The notes: generated by a model from the sequence alone, not told the origin. Counted from the first letter of the stretch, positions 18,401 through 27,067 are shown. The stretch is DNA of 64,000 bases from Oscillospiraceae bacterium (GCA_009780435.1 WRAB01000013.1:1-64000); one strand, 5' to 3'. Numbers and translations are program-made.

Positions 18401-19514
18401 CTACGTTTTCACCGCCACAAACAACCGAACACTCACGGCCCGCTTCATTCCTGATTCGGGCGACTCACCCCTCCCATTCACCGACGTATCCAGCACCAAC
18501 TGGTTCTACCCCTACGTCCGCAATGTATTCCAGCGCAACATCATGCGGGGCGCATCTGCAACCACGTTTGATCCAGCGGGGGACTTCAACCGGGAGCAAG
18601 TAGTCGCCACCCTGTTTCGCATGTACCATGGCAGACTCGCAAACGCCAGCGATCCCTCGGCGACCCCGTTTGCCGACGTAGATCCCGGCGGATGGTATGC
18701 CCCGTATATTGCGTGGGCATTCGGTGCGGGTATTGTCACCGGGCAAACTGCGACCACATTTGGCACAGGCGATGCGGTCACGAGACAGGACTTTGCCGTA
18801 CTCATGCACCGCTTTGCAAACTTTACTGGAGCGGACACCGGCATACCGGTTGGATTCATGCCCCAGTTCCCCGATGCGGAGAACATTGGGAGCTGGGCGC
18901 AAGACGCCCTGGCCTGGGCGGTCTATGCTAGATTGATTACAGGTACGGGCGAAGGCTTTTTGTTGCCGTGGGAGACAGCCACCAGAGCCGAGGCGGCGGC
19001 GATCCTCATGCGGTATATCCAGGCGTTTGGGGATATTACATATTCGCCTCCACCACCCACAGAAGCCTCATTCGACCTCCGTGACTTGCTGGGTCTGACC
19101 TATCACCAGATCACAGCACGATATGGCCATCTGCTTGGGCCGAGCGACACTGATAGGTGGCTTCCAGATGGCTTTGGAAGTTGGTGGGCAGCGGTTGATG
19201 GTAGGATGTTCTTTGGAGATGTAGGGCTAAGCATTAGGCCAGACTGGCGTGGAGATGGTGCCCCAGGCCCAGACCCACGTACTCATCCCATCGTCATTGC
19301 CTACTCGCATCATCCTATGTTCCATATAAATGGCGTTACACGCAATTCAAGTTTTGCCGACATTGTCGCCCGCCAGGGACCCCCTCTCGAAATTGAAGAT
19401 ACTGTTTGCTGGGGTAGCGGAGATCCGATAAGAATATACACATTTAGAGATAACATAACGTATCACAGACTTTTAACAGGGGAGAGCTGGGTAGAAATGT
19501 GGGCCATAGCATAA
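15471..19514 (+). CDS. RCC1-repeat, SLH-domain surface protein
   Basis: A 1347-aa exported protein. A signal peptide (KKGLCLLLVAVMLVTLMP, cleavage near AFAVEA) is followed by about seven RCC1/BNR-type propeller repeats (HTVALRNDGTVWTWGENRWG pattern) at residues 40-385, a long unrecognised region 390-910, one InlB/Listeria-Bacteroides repeat about 925-985 (GFRFDGWFENGVRVS), three SLH domains at about 1001-1185 for binding pyruvylated wall polymer, and an unrecognised 150-aa C-terminal domain. The start ATG 15471 follows GAAGGGAG; a TTG two codons upstream is possible. The RCC1 propeller suggests protein or ligand binding at the surface. The promoter lies between recombinase sites, so expression is probably phase variable. 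No terminator separates it from the ileS leader. Confidence 0.9.
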   Translation: MLGKKMKKGLCLLLVAVMLVTLMPSAAFAVEAAVVEPLAFRTEPMISATNEQTTALKSNGTVWTWGVVGAAGPFSPIISQVPVQVPSLDNVTALATGNRPAALRNDGTIWTWEANRVWSGGIQTIQFESSPVEGINDVVAIATGTRHTVALRNDGTVWTWGENRWGQLGDGTTEDRPTPGQVSGLSNVIAIAASQEHTVALRSDGTVWAWGSNGNFQLGIGGSQSRLTPVQMEGINNVTAIAAPRYATIALRSDGTVWAWGSNTNGRLGDGTTQNPRGTPVQAVGLNDVTAIAASAHTAAIRNDGTLWVWGWNGWGQLGDGTTQSRHTPIQVEGFNDVVAVTTGADHTVAMRSDGTVWAWGGLRSGILGDGTEARSYVPVQVLGPDGVGYLNLGEGSPGNGDLPIGDPLLWAEATAFILEHGRLLYQPIFEGRTYYIYRLEGLHPRRTAYDEIRMYPSPGRAFDFLFESRDDELVLVRRDQTLQRLGFLHFGMNDGCLSHLAMCAALFCTAMCAPTHVSANQRLNNVGGYMATAWDMRSAFGYMRNQHNFNEHLSGVLSNGISFIGTTAGLAIKPIPTLVKFFGEIIIDAAVGALAQEETPVPTLYMLYTHHAYAWSNLIHISDSLDDALSQGTGAAIEWGRFLSYDIAMATLQVSYRFYVYQELHLLASKYLDVQMNRGNLNAQRLVDDFKVAETLAPLLVPQIEPYVNILKLRNTLGGIQARVVPQRGDSTADYDLIRLEERLGDHLEALQDREFSDQWRSVWGNARIAYRPISPAVLARTSFGQMSPLLDQTTLLLDQTIIVQSSANIIVHDRFGNLIGEIVDDVVVYYSGSEAVSPFVAMVLDSTKVLLLPHGYDYTIEITATDYGFMDYREFRINSLGDVISSTTTNGVLTDPGDVFTVNTVVGVEDYGLVLVGGEAINAVITAKADGDGTVYATGNGVVIGDTVTVAGRPNDGFRFDGWFENGVRVSTETIYVFTATNNRTLTARFIPDSGDSPLPFTDVSSTNWFYPYVRNVFQRNIMRGASATTFDPAGDFNREQVVATLFRMYHGRLANASDPSATPFADVDPGGWYAPYIAWAFGAGIVTGQTATTFGTGDAVTRQDFAVLMHRFANFTGADTGIPVGFMPQFPDAENIGSWAQDALAWAVYARLITGTGEGFLLPWETATRAEAAAILMRYIQAFGDITYSPPPPTEASFDLRDLLGLTYHQITARYGHLLGPSDTDRWLPDGFGSWWAAVDGRMFFGDVGLSIRPDWRGDGAPGPDPRTHPIVIAYSHHPMFHINGVTRNSSFADIVARQGPPLEIEDTVCWGSGDPIRIYTFRDNITYHRLLTGESWVEMWAIA

Positions 19515-19518
19515 ACAC

Positions 19519-19548
19519 TTGACAAACCACCTCCCACTCCGCTACAAT
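19519..19548 (+). promoter_or_regulatory. Promoter of the ileS T-box leader
   Basis: TTGACA (19519-19524), 18-bp spacer, TACAAT (19543-19548). It begins only four bases after the stop of the SLH gene. Confidence 0.82.
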
Positions 19549-19554
19549 ACAAAT

Positions 19555-19803
19555 AGCAAACAGGCAACGACGGAGACAGTACCCCTCCAACGAACAGGCG
19601 TAGCGAACCGGGGATGGTGAGAGCCCGGTCCGAAGTAGTGTTGGGGGAACATCACTCCTGAGCCGCAGGACGAAAGGAAGCATCCGAATAGTCCGTGCCG
19701 GATTCCCCCGTTATCAGGAGCGTATATGATCGTATACAGGTGGGTTATAAGCGAGAGCCGGGCTTTCGTCCTTGTATGGGGACGAAAGCCCGTTTTATTT
19801 TTC
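19555..19803 (+). promoter_or_regulatory. T-box riboswitch (Ile specifier) before ileS
   Basis: Stem I elements are visible: GATGGTGAGAGCC, then GGGGGAAC-ATC-ACTCCTGAGC with the Ile codon ATC at 19651-19653 in the specifier position. An antiterminator can form between ATACAGG (near 19735) and CCTTGTAT (19770-19777). Its bulge reads TGGGTTA instead of the usual TGGNACC. A terminator follows at 19759-19803 (CGGGCTTTCGTCC with GGACGAAAGCCCG, then TTTTATTTTT). Uncharged tRNA-Ile should prevent termination and switch on ileS. Confidence 0.85.
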
Positions 19804-19818
19804 AGGAGGTATGATTCC

Positions 19819-22800
19819 ATGTATCAAAAAGTGCCCCAGGGGATGGGGTTCCCGGAGCGGGAGGCCCAAGTGCTTCAATTCTGGAAAGACAACGATATTT
19901 TCCAAAAAAGCATAGCCGAGGGAGAGGGGGAAGCTCCCTATATCTTCTACGACGGGCCGCCCACGGCCAATGGGACGCCCCACATCGGCCACGTATTGAC
20001 CCGGGTGGTGAAGGACACGATCCCCCGGTTCCAGACCATGAAAGGCCATCAGGTGCCGCGGAAAGCCGGGTGGGATACCCACGGTCTCCCTGTGGAGCTG
20101 GAGGTAGAGCGGAAACTGGGGCTGGACGGCAAAGAACAGATCGAGGCGTACGGCCTGGCGCCTTTTATCGACCAGTGCAAGGAATCCGTCTGGAAATACA
20201 AGGGCATGTGGGAGGAGTTCTCCGATATCGTGGGCTTTTGGGCCGATATGGACCACCCCTATGTCACGTATGACAACGACTATATGGAATCTGTCTGGTG
20301 GTCGCTGAAGCAGATCTATGACAAGGGACTCTTATACAAAGGATTCAAGATCGTACCCTACTGTCCACGGTGTGGGACGCCCCTGTCCAGTCACGAGGTG
20401 GCCCAGGGGTACAAGGACGTAAAAGAGCGCTCCGCCTATGTGAAATTCCCCGTGGCGGACGAGCCGGGGGCCTATCTCCTGGCCTGGACGACGACGCCCT
20501 GGACCCTCCCCAGCAATCTGGCCCTCTGTGTGGGGCCGAAGATCGCCTATGTGAAAGTGCAAGTCGGCGATGGGGTCTATTATCTGGCCAAGGATTTGAT
20601 TTCCAACGTATTTGGAGAAGATGCAGAATACACGGTGCTGGAAGAGATGCCGGGGACGGCGTTGGAGTATAAGAAATATCTCCCCCTATTTGACTTTGTG
20701 CCGGAATCTGAACGGGAGCGGGCGTTTTTTGTCACGGTAGACAACTACGTCACTACGTCCGACGGCACGGGGATCGTCCACATGGCCCCCGCCTTTGGTG
20801 AGGACGACAACCGGGTGGTGCGGCGGTATAAGATGCCTTTTGTCCAATACGTGGACACCGCCGGAAACATGACGGCGGAGACCCAGTGGCCGGGGACATT
20901 CTGTAAAGACGCCGATCCGCTGATTTTAAAGGCCCTCAAAGAGAAGGGGCTCCTCTTCTCCTCACCCAACTACACCCACAGCTATCCCCACTGCTGGCGG
21001 TGCGATACGCCGTTGATCTACTACGCCCGTGACTCCTGGTTCATCGAGATGACAGCGGTGAAGGAGCAGTTGATCCGCAACAACAATACCATCAACTGGG
21101 TGCCGGAATCCATCGGTAAGGGTAGATTCGGGGACTGGTTGGAGAATGTACAGGACTGGGGGATCAGTCGAGATCGGTACTGGGGTACGCCGCTGAATAT
21201 TTGGGTATGTGACTGCGGGCATCGCCACTGCGTTGGATCGGTGCGGGAACTCAAGGAAATGAGCGGTAATTGCCCCGCAGATATCGAGTTACACCGGCCT
21301 TATATCGACGCTGTAACCATCAAATGCCCCCAATGTAGCGGGGAGATGGAGCGGACACCGGAGGTTATTGACTGCTGGTACGATTCCGGGGCCATGCCCT
21401 TTGCCCAGCACCACTATCCGTTCGAGAATAAGAAACTGTTCGAGAACGAGTTTCCCGCAGATTTCATCTCCGAGGCGGTGGATCAGACCCGGGGCTGGTT
21501 CTATAGCCTCTTGGCTATCTCCACCCTGATTTTTGACAAGTCCTGCTACAAGAATGTTATCGTCTTAGGGCATGTGCAGGACGAGCACGGGCAGAAGATG
21601 AGCAAATCCAGGGGAAACGCCATCGAACCTATGGAGGCCCTCCGAGAGTACGGGGCAGACGCCATCCGATGGTATTTCCTGGCCAATTCGGCGCCTTGGC
21701 TACCCAATAAATTCCATGGCAAGGCAGTGGTAGAGGCCCAGCGGAAACTGCTCTCTACGTTGTGGAACACCTATGCGTTTTTTGTGCTCTACGCGGAGAT
21801 CCATCAGTTTAATCCCATGGACTATGCCTTGGAGCCAGATAAACTATCGGTCATGGATCGGTGGATTTTATCCCGACTCAACCACACGGTACGGGCCGTG
21901 GACGAGAATCTATCCGCCTATCGGTTGCCGGAGAGTTGCCGGCCTATCCAGGAGTTTGTGGACGATCTCTCCAACTGGTATGTCCGTCGGGGGCGGGAGC
22001 GGTTTTGGGCCGACGGGGCGGAGCAGGACACGGTCAACGCCTATATGACCCTCTATACCTGTCTGGTGACCATAGCCAAGACGGCAGCGCCCATGATCCC
22101 CTTTATGACGGAGGCCATCTATCAGAATCTGGTACGGTCTGTGGATCAAAATGCGCCGGAGAGTGTGCATCTCTGCCACTTCCCCACGGTGCAGGATGCG
22201 TTCTTGGATGCGGATTTGGAACGTAGCATGAGTGCGGTGTTACAGATCGTTACTCTGGGGCGGGCGGCCCGGAATGGCTCCAATCTGAAAATCCGCCAGC
22301 CCCTGGGGCAGATGTTTGTGCAGGCGGACACCCAACTGGGCGAGGAATTCATCTCTATCATCGCCGACGAGCTCAATATGAAGCAGGTAGTTCTGACGGA
22401 TGACACATCGGACTTCCTGTCCTACAGTTTCAAGCCCCAACTCAAGACGGTTGGGCCGAAATACGGCCAACAGGTGGGCGAGATCCGGACAGCGCTGGCC
22501 GCATTGGACGGCCTTGCCGCCAAAGCCCAGTTAGATGAGACGGGCGCCATCGCATTGAACCTCCCCAGCGGGGCGGTGACCCTGGCAGAAGAGGATTTAC
22601 TCATCGAAACGGCCCAGCGGGACGGGTTCTTCACCGTGTCAGACTACGGCGTGACCGTGGCCATTGATACGACCCTGGACGATGCGTTGATTGAAGAGGG
22701 CTTCGTTCGGGAGGTCATCAGCAAGATCCAGACCATGCGGAAAGAGGCGGATTTTGAGGTCACAGACCGAGTCCGGGTGACCATGTCCGGCAGTGATCGT

Positions 22801-22944
22801 GTTGCAGAGATCGTAGCGCGGAATCTAGCGGAAATCGCCGGGGAAGTGCTGGCGATAGAGATGGTACCCGGGACACCGGACGGGTTTGTGAAAGAGTGGG
22901 ACGTGAACGGGGAGACGGTCACGTTTGGCGTGAAAGTTGTGTAG
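19819..22944 (+). CDS. ileS: Isoleucyl-tRNA synthetase, type 2
   Basis: A class I synthetase of 1041 aa that charges tRNA-Ile and edits valine. HIGH is at residues 55-58 (PHIGHVL) and KMSKS at 593-597 (GQKMSKSRGNA). A CP1 editing region (WTTTPWTLPSNLA) and a zinc-type CPRCG/CPQCSG pair are present. Length and N-terminal pattern fit the eukaryote-like IleS2 class, which in other bacteria is associated with low mupirocin sensitivity. I start at ATG 19819, after AGGAGGT, because the frame upstream to 19726 runs through the terminator of the leader. Control is by the T-box. Confidence 0.95.
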   Translation: MYQKVPQGMGFPEREAQVLQFWKDNDIFQKSIAEGEGEAPYIFYDGPPTANGTPHIGHVLTRVVKDTIPRFQTMKGHQVPRKAGWDTHGLPVELEVERKLGLDGKEQIEAYGLAPFIDQCKESVWKYKGMWEEFSDIVGFWADMDHPYVTYDNDYMESVWWSLKQIYDKGLLYKGFKIVPYCPRCGTPLSSHEVAQGYKDVKERSAYVKFPVADEPGAYLLAWTTTPWTLPSNLALCVGPKIAYVKVQVGDGVYYLAKDLISNVFGEDAEYTVLEEMPGTALEYKKYLPLFDFVPESERERAFFVTVDNYVTTSDGTGIVHMAPAFGEDDNRVVRRYKMPFVQYVDTAGNMTAETQWPGTFCKDADPLILKALKEKGLLFSSPNYTHSYPHCWRCDTPLIYYARDSWFIEMTAVKEQLIRNNNTINWVPESIGKGRFGDWLENVQDWGISRDRYWGTPLNIWVCDCGHRHCVGSVRELKEMSGNCPADIELHRPYIDAVTIKCPQCSGEMERTPEVIDCWYDSGAMPFAQHHYPFENKKLFENEFPADFISEAVDQTRGWFYSLLAISTLIFDKSCYKNVIVLGHVQDEHGQKMSKSRGNAIEPMEALREYGADAIRWYFLANSAPWLPNKFHGKAVVEAQRKLLSTLWNTYAFFVLYAEIHQFNPMDYALEPDKLSVMDRWILSRLNHTVRAVDENLSAYRLPESCRPIQEFVDDLSNWYVRRGRERFWADGAEQDTVNAYMTLYTCLVTIAKTAAPMIPFMTEAIYQNLVRSVDQNAPESVHLCHFPTVQDAFLDADLERSMSAVLQIVTLGRAARNGSNLKIRQPLGQMFVQADTQLGEEFISIIADELNMKQVVLTDDTSDFLSYSFKPQLKTVGPKYGQQVGEIRTALAALDGLAAKAQLDETGAIALNLPSGAVTLAEEDLLIETAQRDGFFTVSDYGVTVAIDTTLDDALIEEGFVREVISKIQTMRKEADFEVTDRVRVTMSGSDRVAEIVARNLAEIAGEVLAIEMVPGTPDGFVKEWDVNGETVTFGVKVV

Positions 22945-23273
22945 GTAAGAAGTGAAAAAATCGGGGCTGACGATTTTGCGACATCATACAACAAAAACGG
23001 CAATCTGCAACGGGGCGGGCGAACAGTGTTCGCCCGTGTTGTACTTGGCGCAGGGATAATCCTCCGTCAGGCTTCGCCTGCCACCTCCTTTTCCAAAGGA
23101 GGTTTTGGGTTTTCAGCAAAACGGAAAGCCCCCCACAAGCCAAGGATTGAAATTACCCTGTCTTATGGGGTTGCTCATGATTTGCTGTTCAAACTTTTAA
23201 CTTACATAGTCCTTAACAAAATCCTCATCGGGGCTGACGATAGTTGTCAGTCCCGATTTGTGGTTACACTGCG
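22945..23273. other. Intergenic region with hairpin and repeat, no gene seen
   Basis: After ileS, the palindrome GGGCGAACAGTGTTCGCCC (about 23016-23034) may act as a terminator, although its T run is poor. Positions 23061-23107 carry a CCACCTCC-type two-hairpin repeat. The remaining sequence to 23273 shows no convincing gene. Confidence 0.65.
23061..23107 (+). repeat. Two-hairpin intergenic repeat (CCACCTCC type)
   Basis: It reads CCTCCGTCAGGCTTCGCCTG, then CCACCTCC-TTTTCCAAA-GGAGG. Same family as 84-127, 1635-1685 and 63573-63620. Confidence 0.8.
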
Positions 23274-23666
23274 CTAAACTGTGTTTGCGAGGGCTTGAAT
23301 ATCATTCCCGACACTCTGGGGAAATTCTGACTGCTGTACACAGCCGACAATGGCGATAATAAACGGGATCAAACAGAAGACCCATCCGATGGCCAAACCG
23401 ACAATTTTCCCGGTCCATTCCGGGTCTGAGAAGTTTATAACTACAGTGTTGTTTTGCAGCATGATATTTGCCCTGATCCCAAGGGCCAGACCGACGTATT
23501 TTTGAATGCCGCCGTCATTTTTACGAAAATCAATTGACGCGCCGCCGGAACCCATGGGCATGGATGTTACATCAAATCCTTTGGCTTGATACATTTGTGT
23601 GACTTTCTGTACCAGGTCATCCATGTTGAAATTCGGCGGTACAGGAAACATTTTCGTGCCTGACAT
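23274..23666 (-). CDS. Hypothetical membrane protein
   Basis: A 130-aa protein with an N-terminal soluble part (residues 1-85) and a C-terminal hydrophobic segment (IVGLAIGWVFCLIPFIIAIVGCV) that could span the membrane once. It lies 14 bp downstream of the DUF2752 gene and is probably cotranscribed. The ribosome site is AAGGAGG. I do not recognise a family; the soluble part alternates short beta strands (INFSDPEW). Confidence 0.65.
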   Translation of the reverse strand: MSGTKMFPVPPNFNMDDLVQKVTQMYQAKGFDVTSMPMGSGGASIDFRKNDGGIQKYVGLALGIRANIMLQNNTVVINFSDPEWTGKIVGLAIGWVFCLIPFIIAIVGCVQQSEFPQSVGNDIQALANTV

Positions 23667-23680
23667 CGCAAAAATCCTCC

Positions 23681-24091
23681 TTAATTAAAACTACCATTCC
23701 ACAATCTGAAACTGTATACGCCAAGAAAGAGAATCACTATGAGAAAAAAGAGAGCGGCTTCCACTTTATCGTTCAGGCGGTTTTTAAAAAGCCGTTTATG
23801 CGGAATATATATTAATAGGGGCAATACCAAAAAAAACAGGGGATGGTATTGAAATGCGGCGCTCCAATTGAGAGACAGAACGGCAACATATGCGCGGGTA
23901 ATGCCACAGGCCGGACAGGGGATGTGCAGAAAGGTATAAGTGGGGCATCTGTAGACGAAAAGAAAAAATAAGATCGCGGCCAGAGCCAGCCCGTGTATAA
24001 CGAGGAATTTTTTTAGCCTGTTAGGTGGTTTTGGTGCAGCCCCATTTGGAGTCATCCGAATCCGCTTTCCCCTCTGAGATATACCGCTCAA
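23681..24091 (-). CDS. DUF2752 membrane protein
   Basis: A protein of up to 136 aa with three predicted membrane segments and the DUF2752 signature 'CPACGITRAYVAVLSLNW' after the first helix. The function of DUF2752 is unknown; it is often paired with small membrane proteins, as here. The start may be ATG 24091 or the internal ATG at MTPNGA (about 24055); neither has a strong ribosome site. Confidence 0.8.
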   Translation of the reverse strand: MSGISQRGKRIRMTPNGAAPKPPNRLKKFLVIHGLALAAILFFLFVYRCPTYTFLHIPCPACGITRAYVAVLSLNWSAAFQYHPLFFLVLPLLIYIPHKRLFKNRLNDKVEAALFFLIVILFLGVYSFRLWNGSFN

Positions 24092-24294
24092 AATATGAAA
24101 ATTTTGTGCATACTGATCTTGTTGACAATTTTATCACAATAAAATATAAGGTGCAAGCATTTTGCGACATCGTACAACTTCGTCCGGCTCTACCTCTGGG
24201 ACGGTGGATAGCTTCGTTTCAAATTGTTCGAGAGTTAGTTTTTCCATTAAGCGTCCCCGCGGTGGATATGGTTTTATTGCGGTAGCGGTTGACG

Positions 24295-24311
24295 GGCGCA
24301 CAATGTGCGCC
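24295..24311. repeat. GGCGCACAATGTGCGCC palindrome
   Basis: A 17-base palindrome just after the dtxR-family stop codon; it may serve as terminator stem. The same sequence partly begins the window at 1-17. Confidence 0.6.
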
Positions 24312-24312
24312 T

Positions 24313-24678
24313 CTATGCCCGCTCCACAAATGCCTTCAGTCGATCAAAGGTCTCCTGGCTGATGACGTGCTCAATACGGCAGGCGTCTTCCATGGCGGTT
24401 TTTTCATCAACGCCCAAGCTTTTCAAAAATTGAGACAAAAAAGTGTGGCGTTCATACATATTCTCGGCGATGGCGGCCCCGGTGGCGGTGAGCTTGATAG
24501 AGCCGTCGTCTTCCATGGTGATGTAGTCGTTCTCCCGCAGAAGCTTCATGGCGCGGCTGACACTGGGTTTGGAATAGCCGAGATCACGGGCGATGTCGAT
24601 GGAGCGGACAGAGCCGTTTCGGTTTTGTAAAATATAGATGGCCTCCAGATAGTTCTCCGCGGATTCTTGTAATTTCAT
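24313..24678 (-). CDS. DtxR/MntR-family metal-dependent regulator
   Basis: A 121-aa repressor with N-terminal winged helix (ESAENYLEAIYIL, VRSIDIARDLGYSKPSVSRAM) and the DtxR dimerisation/metal-binding domain (ERHTFLSQFLKSLG, EDACRIEHVIS with Glu/His ligands). The short form without an SH3 domain resembles MntR or the IdeR-like regulators of Clostridia, which sense Mn or Fe. No metal transporter gene is adjacent, so its targets lie elsewhere. The start ATG 24678 is preceded by AATGGAG. Confidence 0.88.
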   Translation of the reverse strand: MKLQESAENYLEAIYILQNRNGSVRSIDIARDLGYSKPSVSRAMKLLRENDYITMEDDGSIKLTATGAAIAENMYERHTFLSQFLKSLGVDEKTAMEDACRIEHVISQETFDRLKAFVERA

Positions 24679-24958
24679 AGCGCAAACTCCATTAACTAAC
24701 GGCGGGTTTTAACCTATGATAGCACATTTCACCCGGCGCTTCAATTGCTTCATTTATTTCTCGAATCTCTGCAAATCTTGCAGGGATTATTTTTTGCGCC
24801 CAAAAGTTGGGAAATTTCCAGGATTTCGTCAAGAACCGGCTTCAGATGGCGATTTCACCCCTCCAAGATATGGCAGAGTTTTTGCAGACAGCTTGGTAAG
24901 ATAAAGAGCGAGACAGGCCAGGGAATCAAAACTTTTTATCAGGAGGAACATACCAGAT

Positions 24959-25507
24959 ATGCGCATCATCAAGTACGTCACAGTCATTCTTTTCATTCTC
25001 GCCATAGTTATCTTTGTGCCACGGGAAGAGACCGGCGCGTATGCGAGCAGTACCAGGATAGACCTACATATGAACACCCCAAAACCATCTATTCCGGTGC
25101 AGGTGCTAAAAAGCTCTCCGGTCCGAAACACACTACTACCGGTGCCAGAGCCGCCACGGCGATGGACGGATCAGGACGTGGTCACCCTCTCCCGGATGGT
25201 ATGGGGTGAGGGGCGGGGCGTCACCCGAAATGAACAAAAACTCATCGTGTGGACGGTACTCAATCGCCTGGACAACGGCAGGTACGGCAATTCCATCCGG
25301 GCGGTAGTGACCGCGAGGGGGCAGTTTGTGGGCTACCAGTCCAGCCACCCGGTGACGGAACCCATCCGGGGCGTGGTGATCTATGTGCTGGAGGCGTGGG
25401 ATCGGGGGGAGGCCGCGAAAGTGTATCCGCCATTTGCCCGAACGCCGTACTATCTCTATTTCCACGGGGACGGCAGGCATAACTGGTTCCGGGAACGGTT
25501 TCGATAG
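24959..25507 (+). CDS. SleB-like cell wall hydrolase
   Basis: A 182-aa protein with an N-terminal signal anchor (VTVILFILAIVIFV) and a C-terminal Hydrolase_2/SleB-type domain from about residue 75: VTLSRMVWGEGRG with the likely catalytic Glu, VLNRLDNGRYGNSI, and a final YLYFHGDGRHNWF. The family includes spore-cortex lytic SleB and related muralytic enzymes. AGGAGG lies 11 bases before ATG 24959. A role in spore germination or vegetative wall turnover cannot be separated from sequence alone. Confidence 0.78.
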   Translation: MRIIKYVTVILFILAIVIFVPREETGAYASSTRIDLHMNTPKPSIPVQVLKSSPVRNTLLPVPEPPRRWTDQDVVTLSRMVWGEGRGVTRNEQKLIVWTVLNRLDNGRYGNSIRAVVTARGQFVGYQSSHPVTEPIRGVVIYVLEAWDRGEAAKVYPPFARTPYYLYFHGDGRHNWFRERFR

Positions 25508-25549
25508 ATAATAGAGGGTTAGCGGCAAAATGGAAAAAACGGGACGTCC

Positions 25550-25586
25550 GGAGGCCGGCCCCTACAATACGTAGGGGCCGGCCTCC
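25550..25586. repeat. Perfect 16-bp inverted repeat between convergent genes
   Basis: Arms GGAGGCCGGCCCCTAC and its complement enclose the loop AATAC. It is an inverted pair of the GAGGACGCCGCCCCCTAC-type repeat (1754-1779, 3981-4006). Lying between convergent genes it may terminate both, although no T run follows. Confidence 0.75.
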
Positions 25587-25618
25587 TCGATGCCCCGCTT
25601 TGTTGCCCTCTGAAAATC

Positions 25619-27067
25619 CTATAAACTCTCGCCGAAATCCTTGCGGAATTGGGTTGCCAGTTTCTCTGGCCAGTCGCCCACGGGCTTGAGGCGGCCGAAG
25701 AAGAAGCGGAGCACGCTTGGCTCCTCCTCGAATGCCAGTCCGCCGATGAGGTGACGGTTCTCAAACAGCCACGCCAGACGATCTGCGGTGTATTTGACCT
25801 GGGAATAGGTGTATACCCGCTTGGGGATCGCCAGGCGAACCAGTTCCATATCCGCCAGACGCTCCGTGCCGTCTTTATTCCGGGCCTCGCTGAGGGTGCC
25901 GCGCTCCATCCCGCGGACGCCACTGGCGATATACAGCGCGGAGGCCAGGGCGCCGGAGGGGTATTTGGATTGGGGGATATGGTCACAGAATGCGCCTGCG
26001 TCTACGTGGCAGCCCAGGCCGCCGGGGGGGGTCACAACGGGGATGCCTTTGGCGATCAGCTCGTTGCACATGGCCTCGACGAAGATAGGGGTCTGGTTGA
26101 TGACGTCAAGATCCAAGGTCTCCCGCAGACCCACGGTCAGGGCCTCCATCTCCCGCACGGACATGCCGCCGTAGGTCAAAAATCCTTCAAACAGGGGGAT
26201 CAACTCCCGCATTTGGGCGAAGAGTTTCGTATCAGAGGTCAAGATACCGCCGCCGCGAGAGGAACCCAGTTTACGGGCGGAGAAGTATATAACGTCCATC
26301 AGGGACGCGATTTCCCGGGTAATGTCTCGGAGAGAGACGTCGGCGAACTCCGCCTCCCGGGTCTTGATGAAGTATAGGTTGTCCGCCAACAGGCTGGCGT
26401 CGTATACCACGGGAATCCCTGCGGTGCGGCATATCTGGGAGACGGCGCGCATGTTCTCTACGGAGACGGGCTGGCCGCCCACCAGGTTCGTCCCTGCCTC
26501 AATGCGGACAAAGCTGATATTCTCCCTGCCCAGCCGTGCGATGGCCTCGTTGAGTTTGGCAATGTCCAGGTTGCCCTTGAAGGGGTGGGTGCTCTGGATG
26601 CTCCGCCCCTCGTCGATGATGATCTCCTCCAGGGTGCCGCCGTTGCGGAGGATATGGGCCGCCGTGGTGGTGAAGTGGTAGTTCATCAAGGCTACGGATC
26701 CCGGCTTGACCAGGGTCTGGGCGATGATGTTCTCACAGGCCCGGCCCTGGTGGGCCGGTAAGAAATGCTCCAGGCCGAACATGTCTTGCAGAACTGCCTC
26801 CAGCCGGTAATAGGTCTCTGACCCGGCATAGCTGTCGTCGGCCTGCATCATGGCGGCGTATTGGTTTTCGCTCATGGCGTTGACGCCGCTGTCGGTGAGC
26901 ATGTCCAGGAATACGTCCCGGTTTTTCAGCAGGAATGTATTGAAGCCGGCCTCTTGCATCCGATCCAGCCGATCCTCCACAGGGAGCAGGTTTACCTTTT
27001 GCACCATGCGGACTTTGTGCATCTCCAGAGGGATTGTCTCCCCGGACAAGAATGTTACTTTGGCCAT
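25619..27067 (-). CDS. Tyrosine phenol-lyase/tryptophanase family enzyme, TPL-like
   Basis: A 482-aa PLP-dependent beta-eliminating lyase of the TPL/TnaA family (fold type I). The Schiff-base lysine is K266 (FSARKLG) and the pyridine-binding aspartate D223 (VVYDASLLADN). M387 and R389 in 'RGMERGT' match the Met379/Arg381 pair that binds the phenol ring in Citrobacter tyrosine phenol-lyase; tryptophanase has Val/Ile there. TPL cleaves tyrosine to phenol, pyruvate and ammonia and is reversible. SARKL differs from the classical SGKKD/SAKKD motif, so it is a diverged clade. GGAGG precedes ATG 27067. A T-box leader with a Tyr specifier controls it. Many databases would name such proteins tryptophanase. 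Confidence 0.85.
   Translation of the reverse strand: MAKVTFLSGETIPLEMHKVRMVQKVNLLPVEDRLDRMQEAGFNTFLLKNRDVFLDMLTDSGVNAMSENQYAAMMQADDSYAGSETYYRLEAVLQDMFGLEHFLPAHQGRACENIIAQTLVKPGSVALMNYHFTTTAAHILRNGGTLEEIIIDEGRSIQSTHPFKGNLDIAKLNEAIARLGRENISFVRIEAGTNLVGGQPVSVENMRAVSQICRTAGIPVVYDASLLADNLYFIKTREAEFADVSLRDITREIASLMDVIYFSARKLGSSRGGGILTSDTKLFAQMRELIPLFEGFLTYGGMSVREMEALTVGLRETLDLDVINQTPIFVEAMCNELIAKGIPVVTPPGGLGCHVDAGAFCDHIPQSKYPSGALASALYIASGVRGMERGTLSEARNKDGTERLADMELVRLAIPKRVYTYSQVKYTADRLAWLFENRHLIGGLAFEEEPSVLRFFFGRLKPVGDWPEKLATQFRKDFGESL

Noticed and set aside
19726..19818. N-terminal extension of ileS by 31 codons
   Set aside because: This stretch is the T-box antiterminator/terminator; AGGAGGT and the conserved protein start lie at 19819.
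25619..27067. Assignment as tryptophanase under a Trp T-box
   Set aside because: The specifier aligns to UAC, the bulge fits tRNA-Tyr, and the active-site pair is Met/Arg as in tyrosine phenol-lyase; no TGG lies in the specifier position.
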